64,000 nt of DNA from positions 39,089 to 103,088 of the forward strand of contig JAIXSR010000035.1 of NCBI GenBank assembly GCA_027484605.1. The letters run 5' to 3'. Position numbers and translations under genes: made by a program. Below the pieces are notes generated by a model. It searched no databases. It was given only the letters and a program-made list of their open reading frames with translations, and was not told the origin of the DNA. Source of the stretch: Hyphomicrobiales bacterium. GTDB taxonomy: Bacteria > Pseudomonadota > Alphaproteobacteria > Rhizobiales > Beijerinckiaceae. This document shows positions 35,632 to 43,785 of this stretch, piece after piece. The stretch's first letter is position 1. Each line of letters begins with the position of its first letter.

Positions 35632-36372
35632 TTACTGCTTCGGCGCCTGCTGGCGCTGGCGAAGCAGCTCCTCGCCCCGGCGCTTGAGGTCATCCGCATT
35701 GCCACCGGCCGGCGCCTGCTGCGGCTGGGCGCCCTGCACCTGCTGCTGCTGCATGCGCTGCAGGGTTTCCTGGTCGATGCCGGCGCTGTCATAGGCCTTG
35801 CCGAAACCGGCGAGCGGCACTTCGAAATTCACTTCCTGGCCGATCTGGTTCTGCATGTCGATGCGCAGGGTCGCGGCCTTCTTCAGGCCGTTGATCGTGG
35901 CCTCGTTCAGCTCGCCCTCGACGAAGCAGCCCTGCGGCAGGCAGATCTGGAACCGCGCATTGACCGGCTGCGTGCCTTCCGCCGAGAAGCGGATGCCCGG
36001 CTGGATCAGGAAGGTCAGCGGCACGAGGATGCGGACGAAGCGGCGCGGCTCTTCCTTGATCGAATAGATCGCCACCGCCATGACCGGCTGGTTGTTCTCG
36101 GCAACGAAATCGCGCGTCGTGTAGCAGATCGTCTTGTTGACGGAGGGGTCCAGCCCGCAGACCTTGAGCCAGTCCGCCTGGTCCGGCGCGGCCTTCAGCG
36201 GCACCTTGACCGCCTGCGGCGCGGCGGGAGCTGCCGGAGCCGGTGCCGGCGCGGCCGGAGCCGGCTGGGCCGGACGCGGAGCCTGGGCCGATGCCGGCAG
36301 GCTGGCGAGCCCCGCCAGGGCCATCGCCGCGAGGCTGGCAGACCGGGCCATGTTGCTCATCTTCACCATCAT
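35632..36372 (-). CDS. Invasion-associated locus B (IalB) family protein
   Basis: 246-residue secreted protein. Signal peptide ARSASLAAMALAGLASLPASA, then a Pro/Ala-rich linker and the IalB domain with paired cysteines: WLKVCGLDPSVNKTICYTTRDF and FQICLPQGCFVEGEL. A Gln-rich C-terminal tail (QRMQQQQVQGAQPQQAP) is an addition beyond the domain. The family is widespread in Rhizobiales; in Bartonella IalB supports erythrocyte entry, but in free-living relatives its function is unknown. GGATGGGACA precedes the ATG. Confidence 0.88.
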   Translation of the reverse strand: MMVKMSNMARSASLAAMALAGLASLPASAQAPRPAQPAPAAPAPAPAAPAAPQAVKVPLKAAPDQADWLKVCGLDPSVNKTICYTTRDFVAENNQPVMAVAIYSIKEEPRRFVRILVPLTFLIQPGIRFSAEGTQPVNARFQICLPQGCFVEGELNEATINGLKKAATLRIDMQNQIGQEVNFEVPLAGFGKAYDSAGIDQETLQRMQQQQVQGAQPQQAPAGGNADDLKRRGEELLRQRQQAPKQ

Positions 36373-36626
36373 TGTCCCATCCTTATCCGGGCTCGAAATC
36401 TCTTGCGCTCTCTAAGCGCCTTTCGGGCCTTTCCGCAAGTGCGTGTGTCACGCAAACGCCGTCCGGGCGCTGGCGGAAAAGCCCTTCCGGCTGATCGGCC
36501 CGGATTGCGGCTGAAGATGGGCAATTCCCGCCGCAAAGCCTGATCCCCCGGGGTTTGCCGCCGCCGGACATCAATTTCCCCCGGCAACCCATGGCGGAGC
36601 GCGCGCAGGCTGCTATTTTCCAGCGC

Positions 36627-38459
36627 ATGGAGACGAGGCGAATCATTCCCCGGCGGGCCTGGCCCTCCGCGACGATCGGCATCCTGCTGGCCGCTCTGGC
36701 CATGGCATTGCCGGCCAGGAGCGAGGAGGCGCCGCATCGCCACGGGCTGGCCATGCATGGCGAGCCGGCCCTGCCGGAGGGTTTCGCGCATCTGCCCTAC
36801 GCCAATCCGGCCGCACCCAAGGGCGGCGCGCTCCGCCTCGGCCTTGCCGGCTCGTTTGACTCGCTCAACACCATGGCGATCAAGGGCAATGCGCCGCAGG
36901 CCATGGTCCCCTACATCGTCCAGCCGCTGATGATGCGCTCGGCCGACGAGCCCTTCACCCTCTACGGCCTGCTGGCGGAAACCGTGGCGGTCCCGCCCGA
37001 CCGCCGCTTCGTCGAGTTCCGCCTGAACCCGGCAGCGCGCTTTTCCGATGGCCGGCCGGTCACCTCGGCCGATGTCCTCTTCTCCTGGGACCTCTTCACC
37101 ACGCGCGGCCGGCCGAACTACCGCACCAACAAGGCCAAGGTCGCGAAGGTGGAGACGCCGGATGCCCGCACCATCCGCTTCACCTTCCATTCCTCGGGCG
37201 ACCAGGAATTGCCGCTGATCCTCGCGATGATGCCGGTTCTCGCTGCCCATGCGACCGATCCCGAAAAATTCGAGAATATGGGCTTCACGCCCTTTCTCGG
37301 TTCCGGCCCCTATCGGCTCGACGAGGTCGATCCCGGCACGCGCCTCAGCCTGAAACGGCGGCCGGATTACTGGGCGAAGGACCTGCCCGTCCATCGCGGG
37401 CTCTATAACTTCGACACGATCAACCTGGAATTCTTCCGCGATTCCAATACCTTGTTCGAAGCTTTCAAGACCGGGCTGCTCGATCTGCGCATCGAGACCG
37501 ATCCGACCAAATGGCGGGAGGGCTATGCTATCCCCGCGGTGGAGGATGGCCGGATCCTGCGGGAGACGGTTCCGATCCGCGCGCCCAAGGGGATGACGGG
37601 CTTCATCTTCAACACGCGGCGGCCCGTTTTCGCGGACCGGCGCATCCGCGAGGGACTGTTCCATCTCTTTGATTTCGAATGGCTGAACCGCAACCTTTTC
37701 GCCGGAATCTATCGCCGCACCGGCAGCTTCTTCGACGAAAGCGAATTGTCCTTCCGCACGGGGCCGGTCGATGCCCGCGAGGCGGCGATCCTCGGCGCGG
37801 CGCTGGAAGGGCTCCCGGCGGAGATCCGCGACGGCACCTGGCGCCCGCCGGCCATGGATGGGACCGGCCGTGACCGGCAGGTCATGCGCAAGGCCGTCGA
37901 ACAGCTGCAGCAGGCCGGCTATGGCATCCGCGACGGGCGGATGGTCCAGCGCGAGACAGGGCAGCCGCTGGCCTTCGAGATCATGGTGACCACGCGCGAG
38001 AAGGAGCGGATCGCCCTCGCCTTCGCCGACACGCTGAAGCAGGTCGGCATCTTCCCGACCATCCGGCTGGTCGATTCCAGCCAGTACTGGGCGCGTGTCA
38101 GGCAATTCCAGTTCGACATGATCATCGAGGGCTATGTGGTCGGCCCCTCGCCCGGGCAGGAGCAGGGCAACCGCTGGTCGAGCCGCGCCGCCGAGACGCC
38201 GGGCACGCTGAACTGGGCCGGCGTCCGCTCGCCCGATATCGACCGCGTCATTGCCAGCCTGCTGGCCGCCCGCAGCCGCGAGGATTTCGTCGCCTCGGTC
38301 CGGGCGCTCGACCGGCTCCTCGTCGCCGGTCACTATGTCCTGCCGCTCTACCATGTCTCGGATCGCTGGGTGGCCCGGTGGAAGCACATTTCCCGGCCAG
38401 CCACCACGGCGGCCTATGATTTCCTGCACGACAGTTTTTGGTTAACGCCGAATCACTAG
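36627..38459 (+). CDS. Family 5 extracellular solute-binding protein, YejA-like (microcin C/peptide type)
   Basis: 610 residues from ATG 36627; the start is uncertain because ATG 36591 is in frame. A signal peptide (SATIGILLAALAMALPARSEE) precedes a large SBP_bac_5 domain. HGLAMHGEPALPEGFAHLPY and NPAAPKGGALRLGLAGSFDS near the N-terminus are characteristic of the YejA branch, as is LEFFRDSNTLFEAFKTGLLD. Normally yejA is followed by yejB, yejE and yejF; here no permease or ATPase follows, so this is an orphan binding protein or its partners are elsewhere. It overlaps nothing and is followed 59 bases later by the AMP-binding gene. Confidence 0.88.
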   Translation: METRRIIPRRAWPSATIGILLAALAMALPARSEEAPHRHGLAMHGEPALPEGFAHLPYANPAAPKGGALRLGLAGSFDSLNTMAIKGNAPQAMVPYIVQPLMMRSADEPFTLYGLLAETVAVPPDRRFVEFRLNPAARFSDGRPVTSADVLFSWDLFTTRGRPNYRTNKAKVAKVETPDARTIRFTFHSSGDQELPLILAMMPVLAAHATDPEKFENMGFTPFLGSGPYRLDEVDPGTRLSLKRRPDYWAKDLPVHRGLYNFDTINLEFFRDSNTLFEAFKTGLLDLRIETDPTKWREGYAIPAVEDGRILRETVPIRAPKGMTGFIFNTRRPVFADRRIREGLFHLFDFEWLNRNLFAGIYRRTGSFFDESELSFRTGPVDAREAAILGAALEGLPAEIRDGTWRPPAMDGTGRDRQVMRKAVEQLQQAGYGIRDGRMVQRETGQPLAFEIMVTTREKERIALAFADTLKQVGIFPTIRLVDSSQYWARVRQFQFDMIIEGYVVGPSPGQEQGNRWSSRAAETPGTLNWAGVRSPDIDRVIASLLAARSREDFVASVRALDRLLVAGHYVLPLYHVSDRWVARWKHISRPATTAAYDFLHDSFWLTPNH

Positions 38460-38518
38460 ACTGTTCCGGCATCACTTTCGAATGGGGCCCCGCGCCCCCG
38501 GACGACCGGAGCCTCGGC

Positions 38519-39706
38519 ATGGACCGCACGACAGAAACCGCGCTGCTGCCGCCCTGGAACGCGACCACCCTGCCCGCCCTTCTGGTCCGGCAGGCGGTGG
38601 AAACCCCCGACACCGTTCTCTGGAGCGATTGCCCCGCGCGCGACGCCTGGAACGGCGTCGAGCCCCGGCATCTCACGGCGGTCAATGCTCTCGCCTGCAC
38701 GCGTTTCCTCGCCTTGCAGCTCACGACTCTCGGCGTGGCGCGCGGCGACCATGTGCTGATCCTTCTCGCCAACATGGTCGAGTTCCCGATGGCCGTCATC
38801 GCCTGTGCGATGGCCGGTGCGGTTCCGCTGGTCATGCCGGTCGACGAGAAGCCCGAGACGATCCGCGCGGCGGCCGAGAAACTGGGCGTCACCACCATTC
38901 TCACCACGGCAAGGGTCGGCGATGTCGCGATCGGCGACAAGGCCCGGCAGGTCGCGGCGAAGGTGCTCACCATCCGCTGCGTGGCCGGGTTCGGGCTGGA
39001 TCTGCCCGATGGCGTTGTCACGCTCGAAGGCTGGTCGGAGGAAGATATCCTCCCGGCCGAGCCGCTTGATCCCGAGGCCGGGGATATCGCCCTTGTCACC
39101 ATCATGCGCATGGATGGCGTGCTGGTGCCGGCCCGCCGCAGCCATGCCCAGCTTGTCGCCGAGGCTCTCTCGGTGCAGGCCAGCCTCGGCGGCGCCGATT
39201 TCGGCAGCCTTGTCAGCCTGCTCCATCCGGGCAGCGCGGGAAGTTTCGCCGGCAGCCACGGCCTGGCGCTGGTGGCCGGGCGCCCGGTCCGCCTTGTCGG
39301 CCCCTATGCCCGCGAGGCCCTGCGCGGCCAGTTGGCCAAGGCCGAGGCACCACTTCTGCTGGTTCCCGGGCATTTCTTCACGCGGAACGAGGCCTCCGCC
39401 TTCGAGGCCCTGGAAGAAGCCTCGATGATCGCCTTCTCGCGCCGGGGCGATACCGAGGCCCTCTCCCCCCTGCCCGGCAAGGCGCTGGCGCGGATCATCG
39501 CAGTCGACGAACGCGCGGTCCTGGCCCTTCCGGCCACGGCAAATGCCGCCGAGGCCCTGGCCACCGGCCAGCCGGCCCATCCGCACAAGGGCCTGCTCCC
39601 GGCTGATGCGCTCTGGATCGGAGCCACGGAGGCGGGAACCTGGCTTGGCTTCGGTGCGGCGCGGATCGGCGATGCCGGCAACGGAGCCGCCAGCCAGGCC
39701 GCCTGA
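38519..39706 (+). CDS. Degenerate AMP-binding (acyl-CoA synthetase-like) protein
   Basis: 395 residues from ATG 38519 (GGAGCCTCGGC upstream). The N-terminal half follows the ANL superfamily: ALGVARGDHVLILLANMVEFP in the region of residues 68-90, and a segment like MAVIACAMAGAVPLVMPVDE. The nucleotide-binding loop that should read as a Ser/Thr/Gly-rich TSGTTGxPK is replaced by LVTIMRMDGVLVPARRSH, and the C-terminal lid domain with its catalytic lysine is absent (complete enzymes are 500 residues or more). It is therefore probably not an active ligase. It may be a regulatory or structural relic. Confidence 0.65.
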   Translation: MDRTTETALLPPWNATTLPALLVRQAVETPDTVLWSDCPARDAWNGVEPRHLTAVNALACTRFLALQLTTLGVARGDHVLILLANMVEFPMAVIACAMAGAVPLVMPVDEKPETIRAAAEKLGVTTILTTARVGDVAIGDKARQVAAKVLTIRCVAGFGLDLPDGVVTLEGWSEEDILPAEPLDPEAGDIALVTIMRMDGVLVPARRSHAQLVAEALSVQASLGGADFGSLVSLLHPGSAGSFAGSHGLALVAGRPVRLVGPYAREALRGQLAKAEAPLLLVPGHFFTRNEASAFEALEEASMIAFSRRGDTEALSPLPGKALARIIAVDERAVLALPATANAAEALATGQPAHPHKGLLPADALWIGATEAGTWLGFGAARIGDAGNGAASQAA

Positions 39707-39766
39707 AATCTTCAGGCCGCCTGAACCCTTCAGGCCGCCTGAACCCTTCAGGCCGCCTGAAATCTA
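39695..39766. repeat. Four tandem 18-base repeats with a palindromic core, between convergent genes
   Basis: Units at 39695, 39713, 39731 and 39749, two of them exactly CAGGCCGCCTGAACCCTT and two with AAATCT in place of AACCCT. Each contains the odd palindrome CAGGC-C-GCCTG. The array holds the stop codon of the AMP-binding gene in unit 1 and the mfd stop in unit 4. Pairing between units can form several alternative stems, so it may end both transcripts. No ordinary T tract is present. Confidence 0.9.
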
Positions 39767-42700
39767 TTTCCGCTTTTCGGCGATGCGGGCAATGTCCTGC
39801 ATCAGCTTGCGCGTCGCCTCCAACCGGACGACCGGATCCTCGAAGGCGCCGGCAAAGACGATCTTCATGTCCGGCCGGACCTTCGCCGTCGTGCCCTTTT
39901 CCGAGACATACTGGACGAGCCCGTTCGGATTGGCGAAGGCATTGTCCCTGAAGGCGATGATGATGCCCTTGGGCCCGGCATCGACCTTCTCGACATGGGC
40001 GCGGCGGCAGAGCAGCTTGATCGCGACGATCTTCATCAACTGGCCGATTTCCGGCGGCAGCGGGCCGAACCGGTCGATCAGCTCCGCCGCAAAGCCCTCG
40101 ATATCGCCGTCATTCTCCACCTGTGAGAGCCGCCGGTAGAGCGCCATGCGCAGATCGAGATCGGCGATGTAATCCTCGGGGATCAGCACCGGCGTGCCGA
40201 TGGCAATGGTCGGCGACCAGGCCTCCTCCTCGGGCAGCTCGATCCCCGCCTTGAGGGCGGCCACCGCCTCTTCCAGCATCTGCTGGTAGAGTTCGTAGCC
40301 GACTTCCTTGATATGCCCGGATTGCTCGTCGCCCAGCAGGTTGCCGGCACCGCGTATGTCGAGATCGTGGCTGGCGAGCTGGAAGCCGGCGCCGAGCGTG
40401 TCGAGCGAATGCAGGACCTTGAGCCGACGCTCGGCATTGGCGGTCAAGGTGCGGTTGACCGGCAGCGTGAAGAGCGCATAGGCGCGCGTCTTGGATCGGC
40501 CAACCCGTCCCCGCAGCTGGTAAAGCTGCGAGAGCCCGAACATATCGGCGCGATGCACGATCAGCGTGTTGGCGGCGGGAATGTCGAGGCCCGATTCGAC
40601 GATCGTGGTCGAGAGCAGCACATCGAACTTGCCGTCATAGAAGTCGCTCATCACGGATTCGAGGTCCGTGGCCGACATCTGGCCATGGCCGATTCCGACC
40701 CGTACTTCCGGAACGTCCTTCTCGAGGAAGGCCTTCACCTCGGCGAGATCGTCGATCCGCGGCACGACATAGAAGGATTGCCCGCCGCGATAGCGCTCGC
40801 GCAGCAGGGCCTCGCGCACGACCAGCGGATCGAACGGCGTGACAAAGCTGCGCACGGCCAGCCGGTCTACCGGCGGGGTGGCGATGATCGAGAGTTCGCG
40901 CACCCCGGTCATGGCCAGCTGCAGCGTCCGCGGAATCGGCGTTGCCGAGAGGGTCAGCACATGGACCTCCGCGCGCAGTTCCTTCAGCCGCTCCTTGTGA
41001 GCCACGCCGAAATGCTGCTCCTCGTCGATGATGACCAGGCTGAGATCCTTGAAATGGTTGCCCTTTCCGAGCAAGGCATGGGTACCGACCACGATATCCA
41101 CCGTGCCGTTGGCCATTTCCTCGCGTGTCTTCTTGAGGTCGGCAGGGGTGACCAGCCGCGAGGCCTGCGCAATGCGCAAAGGCAGGCCGGAAAAGCGGCT
41201 CTGGAACGTGCGGAAATGCTGCCGCGCCAGCAGGGTCGTCGGCACGATCACCGCCACCTGCTTGCCGGACATCGCCACCACGAAGGCGGCGCGCAACGCG
41301 ACTTCCGTCTTGCCGAACCCGACATCGCCGCAGACCAGCCGGTCCATCGGCCGGCCCGAGCCGAGATCGTCGATCACCGCATCGATGGCATTCTGCTGGT
41401 CCTCGGTCTCGTCGAAAGGAAACCGCGCGACGAATTCCTCGTAGAGCCCTTCCGGCGGCACCAGCCGCGGCGCCTCGCGCGTCAACCGCTGGGCCGCGAT
41501 CTTGATGAGCCCCCGCGCCATGTCGCGGATGCGTTGCTTCAGCTTCGCCTTGCGGGCCTGCCAGGCCCCGCCGCCGAGCCGGTCCAGCGTGGCATCGGTA
41601 TCCTCCGAGCCATAGCGCGTCAGCAGCTCGATATTCTCGACCGGCAGGAACAGCTTGTCGCCGCCTGCATAATGGATCTCGAGGCAATCATGCGGCGCGC
41701 CGGCCGCGGTGATCGTTTTCAGCCCGATGAAGCGCCCGATGCCGTGATCGACATGGACCACCACATCGCCGGCCTTGAGGCTGGTCAGCTCGGTGATGAA
41801 ATCCTTCGCACGCTTCTTGCTGCGCTTCGGGCGCGTCAGCCTTTCGCCGAGCAGGTCCTCCTCGGAGAGCAGGACGAAATCCAGCGTCTCGAAGCCTTCC
41901 TGCAAAGCCACGGTCAGCAGGCCCGCCTCGCCCTCCGGCAGCTCCTTGAGATCGTTCAGCGATCTGAGCACCCGTTGCTTCGCGAGGCCATGATCGGCCA
42001 GCACGCCGCCGAGCCGGTCCCGCGCGCCGTCGCTGCCGGCCGCGAAGACGATCCGGCGGCCATCCCGGGCCCGGGCCTGGGCATGGTCGACCGCCGCCTG
42101 GAAGACATTCGCCTCCGGATTGGTGCGTTCGGGCGCGAAATCACGCCCGCGATGCGTCCGGGCGGAGAAGATCGTTTTGCCCCCGGCCGATTCCATCGTG
42201 AAAGGCGAGACTTCGATCGCCGCGCCGCGCAGCTTCTGCCATTCCTCGCGGCTGCGATAGAGCAGGCCCGGCGGCAGCGGGCGATAGGGCACGGAATGTC
42301 CGTCTTCCTGCGTCGAGCGGCGCGCCTCGAAATAATCCTCGATCTGGCTGAGCCGCTCCTGCGCCGCGCCATCGGCCTGGGAATCCAGCACGAAAACCGT
42401 GTCCGGCACATAGGCCTCGAGTGCGTCGAGCCCGGCATGGAAGAGCGGCAGCCAATGCTCCATGCCGATATGCTTGCGGCCCTCGCTGATATGCTCGTAG
42501 AGCGTGTCGCCACGCAGATTGGCGCCGAATTGCGTCAGGTATCCCTGCCGGAACCGCTTGATCGCCTCGGAGGTGAGCTGGAACTCGCTCATCGGCACCA
42601 TTTCCAGCGCGCGGAGCTGCGCCGAGGAACGCTGCGTCTCCGGGTCGAAGCTGCGGATCGATTCCAGCGTGTCGCCGAAGAAATCGAGGCGCACGGGCTC

Positions 42701-43279
42701 GGCAAAGCCCGGTGGGAACAGATCGACGATACCGCCGCGCAAGGCATACTCGCCGACATCGCGCACGGTTGAGCTGCGCTGGTAGCCATTCGCCTCCAGC
42801 CAGGCGGAAATCTCGGCCAGATCCTGCGCATTGCCCGGCGCGGCGGAAAAGCTCTGCCGGGACACGAAATCGGCCGGCGGCAGCTTCTGCAGCGCGGCAT
42901 TGACCGTGGTGATCAGAACGCGCGGCCGCGCCCCCCCGCGCGAGCGGACGAGCCGTGCGAGACATTCCATCCGCCGAGCGACCAGGCTCGCATTCGGCGA
43001 GGCGCGGTCATAGGGCTGGCAATCCCAGGCGGGCAGCGAGAGCACCTCGATTTCCGGCGCGAAGGCCTGGATCGCGGCCTGAACCTCGGCCTGCCGCAAC
43101 CCGTCGCGGGCGACGAAGGTCAGCAGGGCGGGAACCTCGACGCCGCGCGCGAAGCGCAGGCGCGCCAGCTCGGCAAGCACCAGCCCGGTCGCGCCATCGG
43201 CCACATCCGAAAGCAGGACGGGCGAGGCCTTCTGGAGGGCATGGTCGAGACCAGCCTGGACGAGCGGCGGAAACAGCAT
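39764..43279 (-). CDS. mfd: Transcription-repair coupling factor Mfd
   Basis: 1171 residues from ATG 43279; the track start is a TTG nine bases earlier. Mfd displaces RNA polymerase stalled at DNA damage and recruits UvrA. The N-terminal UvrB-like module, the RNA-polymerase-interacting CarD-like domain (KAGDVVVHVDHGIGRFIGL near 500) and the RecG-like translocase (VCGDVGFGKTEVALRAAFV, IIDEEQHFGVAHKE, SGLDIPAANTLIVHRA, QLYQLRGRVGRS) are all seen in order, followed by the TRCF C-terminal domain. Length is normal. Confidence 0.97.
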   Translation of the reverse strand: MLFPPLVQAGLDHALQKASPVLLSDVADGATGLVLAELARLRFARGVEVPALLTFVARDGLRQAEVQAAIQAFAPEIEVLSLPAWDCQPYDRASPNASLVARRMECLARLVRSRGGARPRVLITTVNAALQKLPPADFVSRQSFSAAPGNAQDLAEISAWLEANGYQRSSTVRDVGEYALRGGIVDLFPPGFAEPVRLDFFGDTLESIRSFDPETQRSSAQLRALEMVPMSEFQLTSEAIKRFRQGYLTQFGANLRGDTLYEHISEGRKHIGMEHWLPLFHAGLDALEAYVPDTVFVLDSQADGAAQERLSQIEDYFEARRSTQEDGHSVPYRPLPPGLLYRSREEWQKLRGAAIEVSPFTMESAGGKTIFSARTHRGRDFAPERTNPEANVFQAAVDHAQARARDGRRIVFAAGSDGARDRLGGVLADHGLAKQRVLRSLNDLKELPEGEAGLLTVALQEGFETLDFVLLSEEDLLGERLTRPKRSKKRAKDFITELTSLKAGDVVVHVDHGIGRFIGLKTITAAGAPHDCLEIHYAGGDKLFLPVENIELLTRYGSEDTDATLDRLGGGAWQARKAKLKQRIRDMARGLIKIAAQRLTREAPRLVPPEGLYEEFVARFPFDETEDQQNAIDAVIDDLGSGRPMDRLVCGDVGFGKTEVALRAAFVVAMSGKQVAVIVPTTLLARQHFRTFQSRFSGLPLRIAQASRLVTPADLKKTREEMANGTVDIVVGTHALLGKGNHFKDLSLVIIDEEQHFGVAHKERLKELRAEVHVLTLSATPIPRTLQLAMTGVRELSIIATPPVDRLAVRSFVTPFDPLVVREALLRERYRGGQSFYVVPRIDDLAEVKAFLEKDVPEVRVGIGHGQMSATDLESVMSDFYDGKFDVLLSTTIVESGLDIPAANTLIVHRADMFGLSQLYQLRGRVGRSKTRAYALFTLPVNRTLTANAERRLKVLHSLDTLGAGFQLASHDLDIRGAGNLLGDEQSGHIKEVGYELYQQMLEEAVAALKAGIELPEEEAWSPTIAIGTPVLIPEDYIADLDLRMALYRRLSQVENDGDIEGFAAELIDRFGPLPPEIGQLMKIVAIKLLCRRAHVEKVDAGPKGIIIAFRDNAFANPNGLVQYVSEKGTTAKVRPDMKIVFAGAFEDPVVRLEATRKLMQDIARIAEKRK

Positions 43280-43331
43280 GGAATTCAACTCGATGGGCGT
43301 GGTGGCCGACAGGCCTTGCCCTTAAGGCCGG

Positions 43332-43628
43332 TCAGAGATCGATCGGCTTGTCATGGGTGTGATACGCTTTCAGGCCCCGGAAGACCGGCGTATCGTAATT
43401 CTCCGGCGCCTCCTCGCCCTGGGCGATCCAGGAGAAGAGATCGCGGTCCGGCACCTCGATCAGCGCCTCGAACACGGTCATTTCATCCTCGGTCAGCGTC
43501 TCGATGACGGATTCGGCATAGCGGCCCATCAACAGGTCCATCTCGCGCGTGCCCCGGTGCCAGGCCCGGAACAGCAGACGCTTGCGGCGCGGATCGAGGC
43601 CCGCGGTGGAACGGGAAAGGCCGGTCAT
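43332..43628 (-). CDS. sdhE: Succinate dehydrogenase assembly factor SdhE (FAD assembly factor 2)
   Basis: 98 residues from ATG 43628 (GGAGCCGCC upstream). The conserved RGxxE motif is in FRAWHRGTREMDLLMGRYA; DRDLFSWIAQGEEAPENYD is the usual second block. The protein helps attach FAD covalently to succinate dehydrogenase subunit A. It lies upstream of mfd on the minus strand and is divergent from recG, an arrangement common in Rhizobiales. The track ORF starting at 43763 continues beyond the family start. Confidence 0.94.
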   Translation of the reverse strand: MTGLSRSTAGLDPRRKRLLFRAWHRGTREMDLLMGRYAESVIETLTEDEMTVFEALIEVPDRDLFSWIAQGEEAPENYDTPVFRGLKAYHTHDKPIDL

Positions 43629-43785
43629 GGCGGCTCCGGAAGGGTTCGGTCGGAAAACACCGTCCGAATGAAGGGGGAAGCCCCGTGAAGTCAAGCCGAT
43701 TTCGCGGCCCTGCGACGGCATGGGCGGGGGCGGGCCCTGCGCACCGGTCCTTGGCCCCGGCACCGCCTTGGGCTATCGGAAAGGG

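Noticed and set aside
36369-38429. 686-codon open frame on the minus strand
   Set aside because: Shadow of the YejA-like binding protein gene.
40313-42772. 819-codon open frame on the plus strand
   Set aside because: Shadow of mfd.
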